Assembly: GCA_028641055.1 (NCBI GenBank)
Contig: CM054060.1
Location: forward strand, 56,880,292-56,944,291
Length of the DNA stretch: 64,000 bases
Direction: 5' to 3'
Source: Alopecurus myosuroides
Taxonomy: Eukaryota > Streptophyta > Magnoliopsida > Poales > Poaceae
In this document: positions 24,923 through 35,642 of the stretch, piece after piece
Layout of the letters: each line of letters opens with the position of its first letter
Numbering within the stretch: position 1 is the stretch's first letter
The notes under the pieces: generated by a model
What the model was told of the DNA's origin: nothing
Database searches by the model: none
Seen by the model: only the letters and a program-made list of their open reading frames with translations
Made by a program: the position numbers and the translations under genes

Positions 24923-25457
24923 CTTTCTGGCCAGATAGACTTGATATTTGGGAAGTTTTGATTAGGCGCCGGTAGAAGAACTGAAATGGAAAACAACAAC
25001 AAGATTTCAACGGACGAAAAGGATGTTGAGAAGAACAGGATATCAACATCGAGGAAAACGAGAACAAAACTCCTGAGGTACTACGGAAAAAACCATCCGG
25101 GCTTCTAAAGGATCAATATCTACTGCTTAAGGAATAGAGGATTTGCTTCCGGGGCTTACACGCCTCCGTTCTCAATCGTGAGTAGGCAACATGATAAATC
25201 ATGTCACAACCACCTCCATTCCTATGGTCTAGTAGATATAACCATCCTAGAGAAACCAGGATTCGTGAAATCCTAACTTGAAAGTTTAGATGAGAAGGGA
25301 AAACAACGTTGCACTTCCTTACCAGAAAAGGGAGGGTGGGTGGGGAAAGAAGAAAAATGGCAGAATTCCTACTCTCACGTTTCATTTTCCCTATATAGCT
25401 ACAAAATAGTTTCTAGACTCAACTGCGACCAGTAAAAAGGGATCCTACGGGCAGACA

Positions 25458-25470
25458 GGCTCTGATACCA
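25458..25470 (-). promoter_or_regulatory. Primer binding site of element D
   Basis: Minus strand TGGTATCAGAGCC is a perfect tRNA-Met primer complement, 2 bp from the 5' LTR end. It fixes the orientation of D. Confidence 0.9.
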
Positions 25471-25472
25471 TT

Positions 25473-27267
25473 TGTCGCACCCTGATTTCTAGGGGATACT
25501 CACCGTACGAACTGGATAGCAGATGCTTGGATTATGGGGCATAACTGCTCCCACGTCCCAGCTTCCTGGTAGGCCTGCGCTTATGCGCGACAACACAAGC
25601 CCTGCTATTCCACCGTCGATGTAAACTATCCACTAGAGATCAAAGGCACTTCCGTCGACGTACTTCAAACCATACACACATGGTACGTCAACAGCGTTGA
25701 ACAACTGATATCACAACAAATCTCTACGACACAAAAGATTGAAATAAGGTTGCAAAAGGCTCTCATTAGAGCAGAGATAGCAAATACAATCATTCAGAGG
25801 GCACCTGCCCCAACAATACATCATTACAATACAGCGGAAGCATTCAACATGTCTGAGTACAGACAAGAACCAAATAGGCCTAAGAGGCCGGAAACAAACA
25901 GACGGAGCCCATCCACGAAGTCTCGGATCCTGCCCGGGTCCGCTATCTACTCGTCAGCAGCCTCGTCATACTCCACGTAGTAGCCACCATGTAGATCCTC
26001 GGAAAACGTAGGTCTGCGGAAACCACAGCCCCAAAGGGGTCAGTACATAAACGTACTGGCAAGCAAGACTCACAGTTCACCAAAGTGTAACCCGTCAACA
26101 CCAAGCACAGATGCTTTGGGTTCAACGGAAGGAAAGGGATGTAAAAGATGCGGCAACTGGCTGCGCTAACCCACTACAGAGATTCTACCACATCCGGCTA
26201 GCAGAAAGGAGATAAGATCGGGGATTGTAACCAACTGAAAGATAACTTCAAACAAACCCATCCTGGATCTCGCCCCTTATCCAAAGAAGCAATCCGAGGA
26301 TAACTCACACCGTGGTATTAAGATGGGTCAAGTTATTGTGTGAATAACCTATTACTAGTCAAGTTATTAAGCATTGGGTGTAACATGATTGATCATTAAG
26401 TTGAAGTTGTCCTGAGTACTTGTTAGCCAGTACTTTCACCAAGTAATCCATAACCGCGGAAAACACGGCTTCTCGAGAAGATTTACCCTGCAGGGGTGCA
26501 CCATAGTAACCGTACACGCATGAATAACCCGCCAGATGGGAAATCACCCCACCAAGCGGGGTACTCAACACAACCAACCTTTCTTCGCATCAAGCCCAAA
26601 GCACCGCGTGCTGTGCGTGCGCGGCTAATCGAGCCCCACGAAGAAAAGGGGACCCTCATAGCACTGGAAGACCACGCCGCCCTAAATGCCGACTACAAAA
26701 GTTCCACCCTGGCGCCAAGGGTTCGTACCTGCATATGATGCAGCAAATGGAACACCCGAACTAGTACGGCGATTTGGACGAGATGCGAATCGAGTCAGTT
26801 GAGGGGGGCGCCCATACTCGCTTCCCACATGCGGGTAGTGCGCTCATCATGGATCAGTAGACAAGACCCTTTTCCTAATTAGGGGGTCGACACTAGCAGG
26901 CCTCAAAACCACAAAGGGCCTCCTGCCGGTGCCTTATCATCAAATTATTATTAACAGTAGCATTAACAGGATTGATTGATTAATGGTTTGGGTAAACCAA
27001 CAAATTAAGGAGTTATCAACAAGGAATAAAATGGAACAATTTGGTTGTTTTCACTTGTTATTTTTATTCCAAAAGTTGTAACAGAACAAGTATGAAAACA
27101 TTGTTTGAGTAAGGTTTGAATTTGAGTTGTGAAAACAGTGGAAAACAAATGCAACAATTTAGAAACAAAAGCAAACAACATGGAAACAATATGATGACAT
27201 GATGCAATACTTAAATAAACAAGAAATCAATCATTCTAAGGGGAGTTTTCATACTTGGGATGTTACA
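25473..27267 (-). repeat. 5' LTR of element D (1795 bp)
   Basis: Direct repeat of 22820-24614. Its outer end TGTAACATCC is followed by 'gaaat', the target site. Confidence 0.93.
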
Positions 27268-28249
27268 GAAATGATGTCATGATGTTGCAAGAAACCAAAG
27301 AGTCATTGGAAAGGAGTTTCTCAATGAAGGATTTGGGTGAGGCAACTTACATATTAGGAATCAGGATCTATAGAGATAGATCAAGGCGGCTCATTGGATT
27401 GAGTCAGAGTACTTATCTGGACAAGGTTTTGAAGAAATTCAAAATGGAAGAGTCCAAGAATGGATTCTTACCGATGTCCCATGGCATAAAACTTAGCAAG
27501 ACTCAGTGTCCTTCGACGACTGATGAGCGAAGTCAGATGAGTGTGATTTCGTATGCTTCGGCAATCGGATCCATCATGTATGCCATGATTTGTACTAGGC
27601 CAGATGTTTCCTATGCTCTAAGTGTTACGAGCAGATACCAGGCTGACCCTGGCAAAGTCCACTGGGCAGCGGTTAAAAACATTCTTAAGTATTTGAGAAA
27701 TACTAAGGAAATGTTCCTAGTTTATGGAGGTGATGAGGAATTCAGTGTAAAGGGTTACACGGATGCGAGTTATCTCACCGACTCGGATGATTCTCGTTCG
27801 CAATCTGGATACGTGTTCGTGATGAACGGAGGGGCTGTGAGCTGGAATAGTTCCAAGCAAGATACGGTGTCTGTATCTACAACAGAGGCTGAGTATATTG
27901 CTGCCTCAGAGGCGGCAAAGGAAGCTGTTTGGATCAGGAACCTCCTGATTGATCTTGGTGTGGTTCAGGGCGCGTCCAATCCTTTGGACGTATATTGTGA
28001 CAACAATGGTGCTATCGCACAGGCCAAGGAACCTAGACAACACCAGAAGAACAAACATATACTCATGCGGTACCACCTCATTCGCCAGTTTGTCGAACAA
28101 GGTGATATCAAGTTATGCAAAGTACACACGGATGCAAACATTGCAGATCCGTTGACAAAGGCTCTACCACAGCCTAAGCATGAGGCGCACACGAGAGGCA
28201 TGGGCATTCAATGCCTAGGCATATGATGCCAGGATGATTGACTCTAGTG

Positions 28250-28261
28250 CAAGTGGGAGAC
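28250..28261 (+). promoter_or_regulatory. Polypurine tract of element C
   Basis: 'aagtgggagac' just before the 3' LTR at 28262. A related 'gaaagtgggggtc' precedes the LTR at 52756. Confidence 0.8.
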
Positions 28262-29592
28262 TGTTGGGAATATGCCCTAGAGGCAATCATGTATGATGTA
28301 ATTCCCACTGTATTCATAAAGTTATTAAGTTGTCCTTGTTTTGAACATCTGATATATGTCATTGAATATGTGATTCGATTGTGGAACTATATATTCATGT
28401 TGTTCATACTAGATTGTCCTTGGTCATTTAGGTTGTGCTGGACACACACCCTAGACTAATGTGAGTGTTGGCTGATGACACGGTTCCACTTGTCATGGGC
28501 ATGGTGATGCCATTCCAACGTTCACGGACTTGGCTAAAGGGTTTAGCAAGTCGGACTGACCCACATTGAGATGCAACGATCAAGTCGTCATTTGCATGTC
28601 TCAATCAATGTAATCCTTAGACCTGAGGTTGTCGCACAATCCGAGTTGTGGATCACCGACTTAGGTTCTGTCAAACGTTGTTCTGTGACAAGGCAACTAT
28701 AAAGGCAGAGTTCGGGTCGAATGAGAAGCAAGCTGCGTGATGTGGATAATCAAGATGGGATTTTGCCCCTCCGAATGGAGAGATATTCTCTGGGCCCTCT
28801 CGAGTGATATGATTCAGGAAGCATGGCCATGCGCGACTCAGTTAAGTGTTAACTGTGTCGGTTGACTAAGAGTTAGTCAGATGAATCACATGTCACAGAT
28901 CGAGAAGAGAGTTGAGCTATTCAAGGGATGACGATAAATCGCCTATAGCTCGACAAGGTATATCGTGAGGCAAAAGGGACTAAGATGAATATCACATTGA
29001 AAGGTATGTCGTCATGACTCAATGGTACTTGGGAGTCGGCACGTTCTGCTAGGAGCCGCTACCGATTGATCGATTGGGAGTTGGACTCCAATCGTGTCCA
29101 AGTCGCCATGAGCCTGCAGGGTCGCACACTTAAGAGCGGGAGCAAGTTTTGGTCGGGTTGGACCCGAACCGGAAATGGACTGGTTTTGTGAGTCGGACTC
29201 ACAGAGGGAATGGGCCACAAGTGTTGTGAAGCCCATTACCATACGCTATATAAAGAGGGGCGCAGGTTGCCCAGCGGACACGTTAGCCCACTCTCCCATG
29301 CGTTGGGAACCCTAGCCCCACTCAGTCCAGCCGCCGCACCGGACCTAGCAGTCCGCCGTCGGAGCTCCTCCTCGTACGTGTGGATACCGGCAGAGGTGCT
29401 GTACGTTCAGCACTTCGACGTTCGAGGGATTGGATCGGCCGGACCGGATCGTGGGACTGCACTGCCCCGACGCGCTTCACCGATAATCCGCAACCGCGCG
29501 TCTAGTGGTAATCATCGTGGCCTTCTACCTCGGCTAGATCTTGGAAGTACCGCGTAGGAAAAAGTTTTCGTTTATCTCTACGCGTTCCAACA
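28262..29592 (+). repeat. 3' LTR of copia element C (1331 bp)
   Basis: Same ends and length as the 5' LTR. Differences from the 5' copy lie near 28540, 28584, 28677, 28773, 28952, 29399 and 29568. It is followed by the TSD 'ctagc' (29593-29597). Confidence 0.95.
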
Positions 29593-30109
29593 CTAGCAAC
29601 TACTTGGCTAGAGCAACCACTAGCAACGAAAAGCATGCAAGATCACAAATAACATATGCAATAAAGACTATAATCAACTTGGCATAAGGTCAATATTCAT
29701 CGGATCCCAGCAAACACAACATATAGAATTACATAAGATCAATCTCGATCATGATAGGCAGATCACGAGATCTAAACATGGAGGCATATGAGGAGGAGAC
29801 AACCATCTAGCTACTGCTATGGACCCGTAGTCCACGGATGAACTACTCACGCATCACTCCGGAGGCATGCATGGTGATGTAGAAGCCTCCGGTGATGATT
29901 TCCTCTCCGGCAGGGTGCCGGAAAATAGCTCCAGAACCCCCTGATCTAGGGTTGACGACGACAGCGGTTGCGGAACTTTTTCGGGATTTTTTATCAGGTG
30001 CTTTGGGTTTTCCATCCGTGGGGATTAAACAGGCCAAGGGGGGCCGCGCCACCCTATGGTGTGGGCCCCCTGATGCCCCTCTTCGTCTCCTCTTCGGTCT
30101 TATGGATGC

Positions 30110-31504
30110 TGATGACCCACAAGTATAGGGGATCGCAATAGTCTTCGAGGGAAGTAAAACCCAAATTTATTGATTTGACACAAGGGGAGCCAAAGAATAT
30201 TTGTGAGCCCTAACAAGTGAGTTGTCAATTCACCTGCACCTGAAAGTTGACTAGTTCGCAGTGGTTTATCAGAAGTAACAGTTTTATAGCAGCAGCAGTG
30301 GTGAAATAATAACAGCAGTAGTATGAAAACAGCAGCAGTGGTGATTGAAGTAAACATCAGATTAAATACTATAGGCATAGGGATGGATGAACGGGCGTTG
30401 CATGGATGAGACAATTCAAATAATGATCATGTCAGGGGCATTGCAGATAAATAAGATAAAGCATCCAAGTACTAAGTAACCATAGGCATGTGTTCCGTAA
30501 ATAGTCGTACGTGCTCGCAATGAAAACTTGCACAACATCTTTTGTCCTAGCAGCCCGTGGCAGCGGGGCCTCAAGGGAACTACTGGTAATTAAGGTGATC
30601 CTTTTAATAAAGCACCGGAGCAAAGCATTAACACTATGTGAACACATGTGATCCTCACATCGCGGCCATTCCCTCCGGTTGTCCCAATTTCTGTCACTTC
30701 GGGGCCTCGGGTTCCGGACAACGATATGTGTAAACAACTTGCAGGTGTGATCAAGAAACAATAATTACCATCATGATTCAATAACATGTTCAGATCTGAG
30801 ATCATGGCACTCGGGGCCAACGTGGCAAGCATTAATCATAACAAGTTGCAACAATGTCAATAGCACTAATAGAGGATACTAGACACTATGCCCTAACAAT
30901 CACGACATTATTACATGAACGAACTCATCCAATCCCTACCATCCCCTTCAGCCTACAGCGGGGAATTACTCACACATGGATGGGGGAAACATGGATGGTC
31001 GATGGAGAGGCATTGGTGATGACGGTGGCGATGATCTCCTCCACTTCCCCGTCCCGGGCAGGGTGCCAGAACATGAACTTATGATCCCCGAATCGAGGTT
31101 CGGGATGGCGACGGCGCTCTGTTGTGTTTCTGTGGAATATGACGAACCCCCTCGGGTTTTGGGGTTGGAGGCTACTTGTAATCGAAAGGGGAGTCCATGG
31201 GGGGCTCTGGGGGGCCCACACCCTATGCTAGCGTGGCCAGGGGGACCCGCGCCAGGGGGTGTGGCCACCCTGTGGCTCCTCTCCTGGCCCCCTTTTGGCT
31301 CCCGGGGTCTTCTGGGGTGAAAACACCAATGGGCTCTTTTCTGGGCATTTTCCCGAAAGTTGTTTTTTCTGCACAAAAACAAGACACCAAGGTAATTCTG
31401 CTGAAAACAACGTTAGTCCATGTTAGTTATATCCAAAACACACAAGTTTAGAGGAAAACGATAAGAAAAGTGTTCAAAAAAGGAGATATGTTTTCGACGT
31501 ATCA
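30110..31504 (-). repeat. 3' LTR of element E (1395 bp)
   Basis: Minus orientation TGATACGTCGAAAAC to TTGTGGGTCATCA. It follows the polypurine tract 'gcttgggggagt'. Its partner at 38406-39802 is 1397 bp. Confidence 0.9.
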
Positions 31505-33553
31505 ACTCCCCCAAGCTTAGCTTATTGCTTGTCCTCAAGCAATTAAGTGACAACTGAGTGCAATAAAAGACTTTTACGAACACATTTGTTTCATATGATG
31601 TAAATATACTCACTATATGATCAAATACTTAATTATGTTCATGATAAGATACATGCAAGCTATTGTCACTTAGTAGCTATGCAAACCATGAAGAGATAAC
31701 ACCATATTAATAATAAACAACAAGAAGCATAACTATTTGAAAGATTGAAGCATTCATAATATGATCTCATAAAGTGGTTTCTCGCTTGCCCTTAAGTGTG
31801 GGGCAAAACATAAATGCCAGGGAACCTCTGAAGTTCAAGGGAAGACTAGAAGTAAAGATGTCAAAGATGAAAGTATCAAGAATATACCACAATCAACCGT
31901 GCTTTGGGACAAACATATTGCACTACGAATGATAATTATGCTCTCAAGAAAGTGCTCAAAGAATATGGCAGAGACTCAACATAAAAGTAAAAGAAAGGCC
32001 CTTCGCAGAGGGAAGCATGGATCACTCATGTGCTAGAGCTTTTTATTTTGTTAAACAGAGGTATTGAAAACATTTTTAAGAGTGGTGTATGCTTATGTCA
32101 ACGAATGGTAAACAGACAATACAGTACGTCACAAACCAACTGGATTCACAAGAGTGGCTCCCATGGTGAAGGACACAACTGGTGTAGAAGGTCATCCCTC
32201 TTTCTCTTTTGTTTACACAATTATGCTTTGACTGATAAATCAGGGGCAAAATAGTGAAGATAATTTATTTGTATTAATTTGGGGCTGGGCACCCCGCCGC
32301 CAGCTCTTCTATCATTTGGATAAGCGGATGAAGCCACTAGTCCAGTGTGTGAAATCCAATCAATAAGTGAGATAAATATTCTCTATTTACGTCCTCATGA
32401 GCTAAAACAGAGGCACAAATCAGGAGTAATTTTTAGCAGGTTTTAAAGGTAGCACATGAGCAATTTACTTGGAGTGGCAGTTAAATACCACATATAGGTA
32501 GGTATGGTGGACACATTTGGTAAACTTTGGTTTTCAGGGATTTGGATGCACGAGTAGAGCTCATACTTAGTACAGGTGAAGGCTAGAAATAGACAGGGAG
32601 CGACAATCAAGAGATCAACAACTATCATAATCATGTTTGCGAAAAAGTAAAATCAACCGAGGCATAAAATTGATACTAGAACTCTGAGGCAAACTAAATC
32701 ATCGAGGCTTATTGACTTTTTGTTTTCAGTCTTAGCATGCGTGAGCATGTGCCAAGTCGATTCAAATGAAACAGTCAGAGGAGGCTACCACAATGTCATA
32801 CACTTCTCATGAATAGAACAATGCGAACAAATATTTATGCGACATGTCATTTATTATTAATAAATTGGAACAAAACATGTGAGAGACCGAACTATTAAGC
32901 AACCATTGAGTCACATATATCTTAAACAAACAAACTAAGCATGCTCACGTAGACGGATATATGTACAAAAATGAAAGCAAATAGAATTCATACCAGCCTC
33001 TCACCACACTTGAATTGTCGTAGATCGTCATTATTGCTCTTCACTTGTTGGTCAAATAATATATAATGAAAACCAAGCTCCAATAGAGTCAGGGACGACT
33101 GTTGAACTCTGCAACAATCTTTACAAAACCAAAGAAGAACAATAAATATTTTTGTTTTTTTCAATTATAGCACGAGCAAACGAGAACAAGCAAACAAAGC
33201 AAAAATATTTTTGGTTTTTTCGAAATAAAGCAAGAACAAGAGAAAACAAACAGCGAACAAAAGAAAATATTTTTGGGTTCTTGAATATTAAAATGCAACT
33301 AAAGGATAAAGAAAACCAACTAAAGAAACAAATAGAGAGAAACAACAGAAATATTTGTGGTCTTTTTGTGTTTTGGAAAGCGAAAACAAAACAATAAAAA
33401 CAAAAGAAACGAAAGAAAATGAAAAGAAACAAAAGAAACAAAAAGAAGCGAAAGAAAAGAAAACATGGATATACAAAGAACCGACGGAACATGATATGTA
33501 AATGAGCGTGATGTCGGTATACCTCTCCCCAAGCTTAGGCTTTTGGCCTAAGT
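31505..33553 (-). other. Non-coding 3' block of element E
   Basis: This block aligns with those of A, B and F. Hairpins 'cccttcgcagaggg' (31999-32012) and 'ggggctgggcacccc' (32281-32295) are present. An internal polypurine-like copy 'ctccccaagctta' lies at 33525-33537. From 33120 to 33480 there is a low-complexity run of 'gaaacaaaag'-type words. No gene is seen. Confidence 0.65.
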
Positions 33554-34684
33554 GGAGATCAATCGTGGCGCGTGAAGTATCCCCACTATGGTGGGTCATC
33601 CCCCGCGTGGTCGTACTCGGGCGCATAGGAGGAAGATGATGCAGCGGGCGCATAGTCATAGCCGGGGTGCTGATATGGAATCCCCGTGGCGTCATAGGGC
33701 TGGACGAAATCACCATCGTCCCCCTCTCCAGCGTCCTCCCCTTGCTGGGGGATATGCTCAAGGTATGTGTCCAGCTCACTCTCAAAAAGCTCCCATCCTT
33801 GCCTGTTATTAATATCAAACAAAAGATGTGCAGGCAATAGTACTTCTAACAGTTTTAACAACTCTCCACCCGAATCGTTTGGAGAAAGTTAATTCAAAAG
33901 ATAAATTATGTAAGTGAGCATGAGTAGAAAGAAACTTATGTTGAACCATGGAAACAAGATTAAGCCTCTCTATAGGAAACTGAAAGTCTAGAGGGTGTGG
34001 CTCCAAACCATGTAAAGATAACAAGCGCGAGGCAATAAGACCTCCACAAACTCCTCCCTTCGCACGGTTGTGTGAGAGACGGTAAGCAATCAGAGCGCCA
34101 AAGTTATAAGACCTATCGTGTCTCAAAGCAGCAGCAATAAACGCCAAATCATAAACACATAACTTGCTAGCAGTTTTCCTAGCTAATACGCATTTAGAAA
34201 TGAAGTAGGCAAAGTATCAAATGCTAGGGAATTGAATTTCACGAATTTTACCCTTCTCCCCTGTGAAGCTTCTGCCTTGGCAAATCTCTCCATATAAATC
34301 CAGTAGTGGTTTGGGCTGCCCACTTATTTTCTCACAAGACCCCCACTCAGGTACCTTAATAGCTGCACAGAAAACACGAAAAGGCAGGCTCATCGCTTTA
34401 TTATAAATCTTATAGTGGACCAATGGGTTAGTTGGAGACCATTTAAAACAAAAATCCTGCACCATAGACATAGTTAGTTTCACATATTGGATAGGCTCGT
34501 CCTCAATGAAACGCTCCAAGCCTGCATTATGCACCAGAGTGTTAAAATCCTGTAGAATTCCTGTAACTTGCATAAATTCCCGACACGGGTAGATTGATGG
34601 GAACACCCTCTCTTCATGGTGCACGAGCATGACCTCATGCACCTCCAACTCATCCTGGTTTAGTTGATAAGCATTGTGCTCCAT
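33554..34684 (-). pseudogene. Athila ORF-1-like protein, decayed (element E)
   Basis: The sequence resembles the plant ATHILA ORF-1 family (PF03078), whose role is unknown and which occupies the envelope position after pol in Athila elements. From ATG 34684 the frame shows VHEVMLVHHEERVFPSIYPC, REFMQVTGILQDFNTLVH, ERFIEDEPIQYVKLTMSMVQ and PFRVFCAAIKVPEWGS. An in-frame stop sits at 34217-34219, yet sense continues to 33815 (AFIAAALRHDRSYNFGALIA, SKRFGWRVVKTV). A frameshift near 33860 moves reading to a Tyr/Pro/Asp-rich tail (QHPGYDYAPAASSSS). Family assignment rests on motif style only. Confidence 0.6.
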
Positions 34685-35642
34685 CTCTGAAAATTTTCAA
34701 CAATCATCACATAAATTAATTTCAAGCAACTACAAGGTGGAGACTACCATAGGGACTTATATGAGAGCTAAACATACATCAAAGATACATTATTTCTACT
34801 CAAATCAAGCATACAAACTCACATAAGCTGTCACCTACTGTGGAAAAATACTCAAGAAATACTTCACTAAACAAAATTCTACTTGGATCATCGGAGGAGC
34901 CACATACCGGAGATCAAACACACCAAATATCAGCACAAATGATGGGCTGAAGAAGGAGATCAAAAATCTAGAGGAAGAACAACAAGAACACGGGTTCCAG
35001 GAAATGTTTTCATCTTTGGGGGTGAGAGAGAAGACTTTGGCCGTGGAGAGAGTAAGTGGAGGGCTAGGGGCCCACACCATGTGCTAGCGCCACCAGGGGC
35101 TGGCCGCTCCACCCTAGGGTGTGCCTGACTGGTGGGTCCCCCTAGGGTCTCCCAGGTGGCTTTCTGCCTCATTTTTGAGGTAAAATTTTATTATAATTTT
35201 TCTGAAATTTTTCGAGAAACTTTATTTTTGAGGTATTTCCAGAATTTTAATAATGAATAAAAACCAGGAAAAAAGTGAAAAGTTGGAAAACAAAACCAAA
35301 ACCAGCACTACAGAGGTTCTATGACACTCTAATGGAAGCATAACCAAAGAAAACAAAGGTGGTAGTGGTGAAAGCAAAAGTATGGATGGTGAAAACATGC
35401 ATAACCTCGGAAATCAGAGTGAAAACATCAGGAAAACATGCATAAGGATGGTGGAAAACATGATTGTACTCAAGTAGAAATATTATAACAGAATTAAACA
35501 AGGTGAAAACATAATGAGGAAGGTGAAATTATGGTGAAAACAATGTCCTCTTCATTAAAAATCATTTTGTTAACAAGGGTGATCAAGTCTTGTTATCAGA
35601 ATAATTTTTATATGAAGAAAAACTTTGCTAATTACTAAATAA
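34685..35642 (-). other. Spacer between gag-protease and ORF-1-like gene of element E
   Basis: About 960 bp with no convincing gene. Reverse transcriptase and integrase would be expected here in an autonomous Athila element, but none of their motifs is found. A GC-rich patch at 35050-35160 resembles the LTR GC-rich segment. Confidence 0.6.

Larger units (their letters stand above)
24615..25472 (-). other. Internal domain of element D (no genes)
   Basis: 858 bp hold the polypurine tract at 24615-24629 (read on minus), a short CAA repeat, and otherwise unrecognised sequence. No gag or pol motif is visible on either strand. Confidence 0.8.
22820..27267 (-). mobile_element. Element D: small coding-free LTR retrotransposon, very recent
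   Basis: Two 1795-bp direct repeats flank an 858-bp interior. In minus orientation the LTRs run TGTAACATCCCAAG to AGGGTGCGACA. A tRNA-Met primer site follows the 5' LTR and a polypurine tract (aaggggggcgttt) precedes the 3' LTR. The target duplication is gaatt/gaaat (22815-22819 and 27268-27272), one base different. No reading frame of note exists in the interior, so all proteins must come from elsewhere. The LTRs are twice as long as the interior, which is unlike TRIMs (much shorter LTRs) and closer to a LARD-like design. Confidence 0.92.
19832..28226 (+). pseudogene. copia gag-pol polyprotein, split by element D
   Basis: ATG 19832 (MAPSNLPQL) opens one frame to 22814, resumed at 27268 and ending at 28226, about 1310 codons without D, a normal copia length. 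Domains: gag of the UBN2/Retrotran_gag type (about residues 15-225); a CCHC zinc knuckle CFYCKQDGHWKRNC (258-271); aspartic protease VYDTGS (active Asp near 311); integrase with zinc-binding HX..H (from 447), and catalytic HSDVCGP (Asp 508), FTDDLSRYG and DRGGEY; reverse transcriptase from KWVFKKKIDMDG to LYVDDILLIG (YVDD from residue 987). D entered 7 codons after the YVDD Asp pair. The downstream part carries the RT end and RNase H, with YTDASYLTD, STTEAEY and DNNGAI acidic residues. The fragments no longer give RT plus RNase H in one protein. Confidence 0.95.
17189..29592 (+). mobile_element. Element C: young copia retrotransposon interrupted by D
   Basis: It has two LTRs of identical length (1331 bp), perfect TSD 'ctagc', a tRNA-Met primer site, one gag-pol frame in GAG-PR-INT-RT-RNaseH order (the copia order) and a polypurine tract 'gcaagtgggagac'. 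Apart from the D insertion I see no stop or frameshift in gag-pol. About 7.96 kb remains once D (with its duplicate) is removed. Confidence 0.95.

Noticed and set aside
22820..27267. Possible assembly duplication rather than two LTRs
   Set aside because: The ends are TG/CA, a primer site and polypurine tract sit in the right places, and a 5-bp near-duplicate target flanks the unit. These are not expected of an assembly error.
33121..33492. 123-codon Phe-rich minus-strand frame
   Set aside because: It arises from a low-complexity 'gaaacaaaag' tract. The conserved block of other elements has no counterpart.
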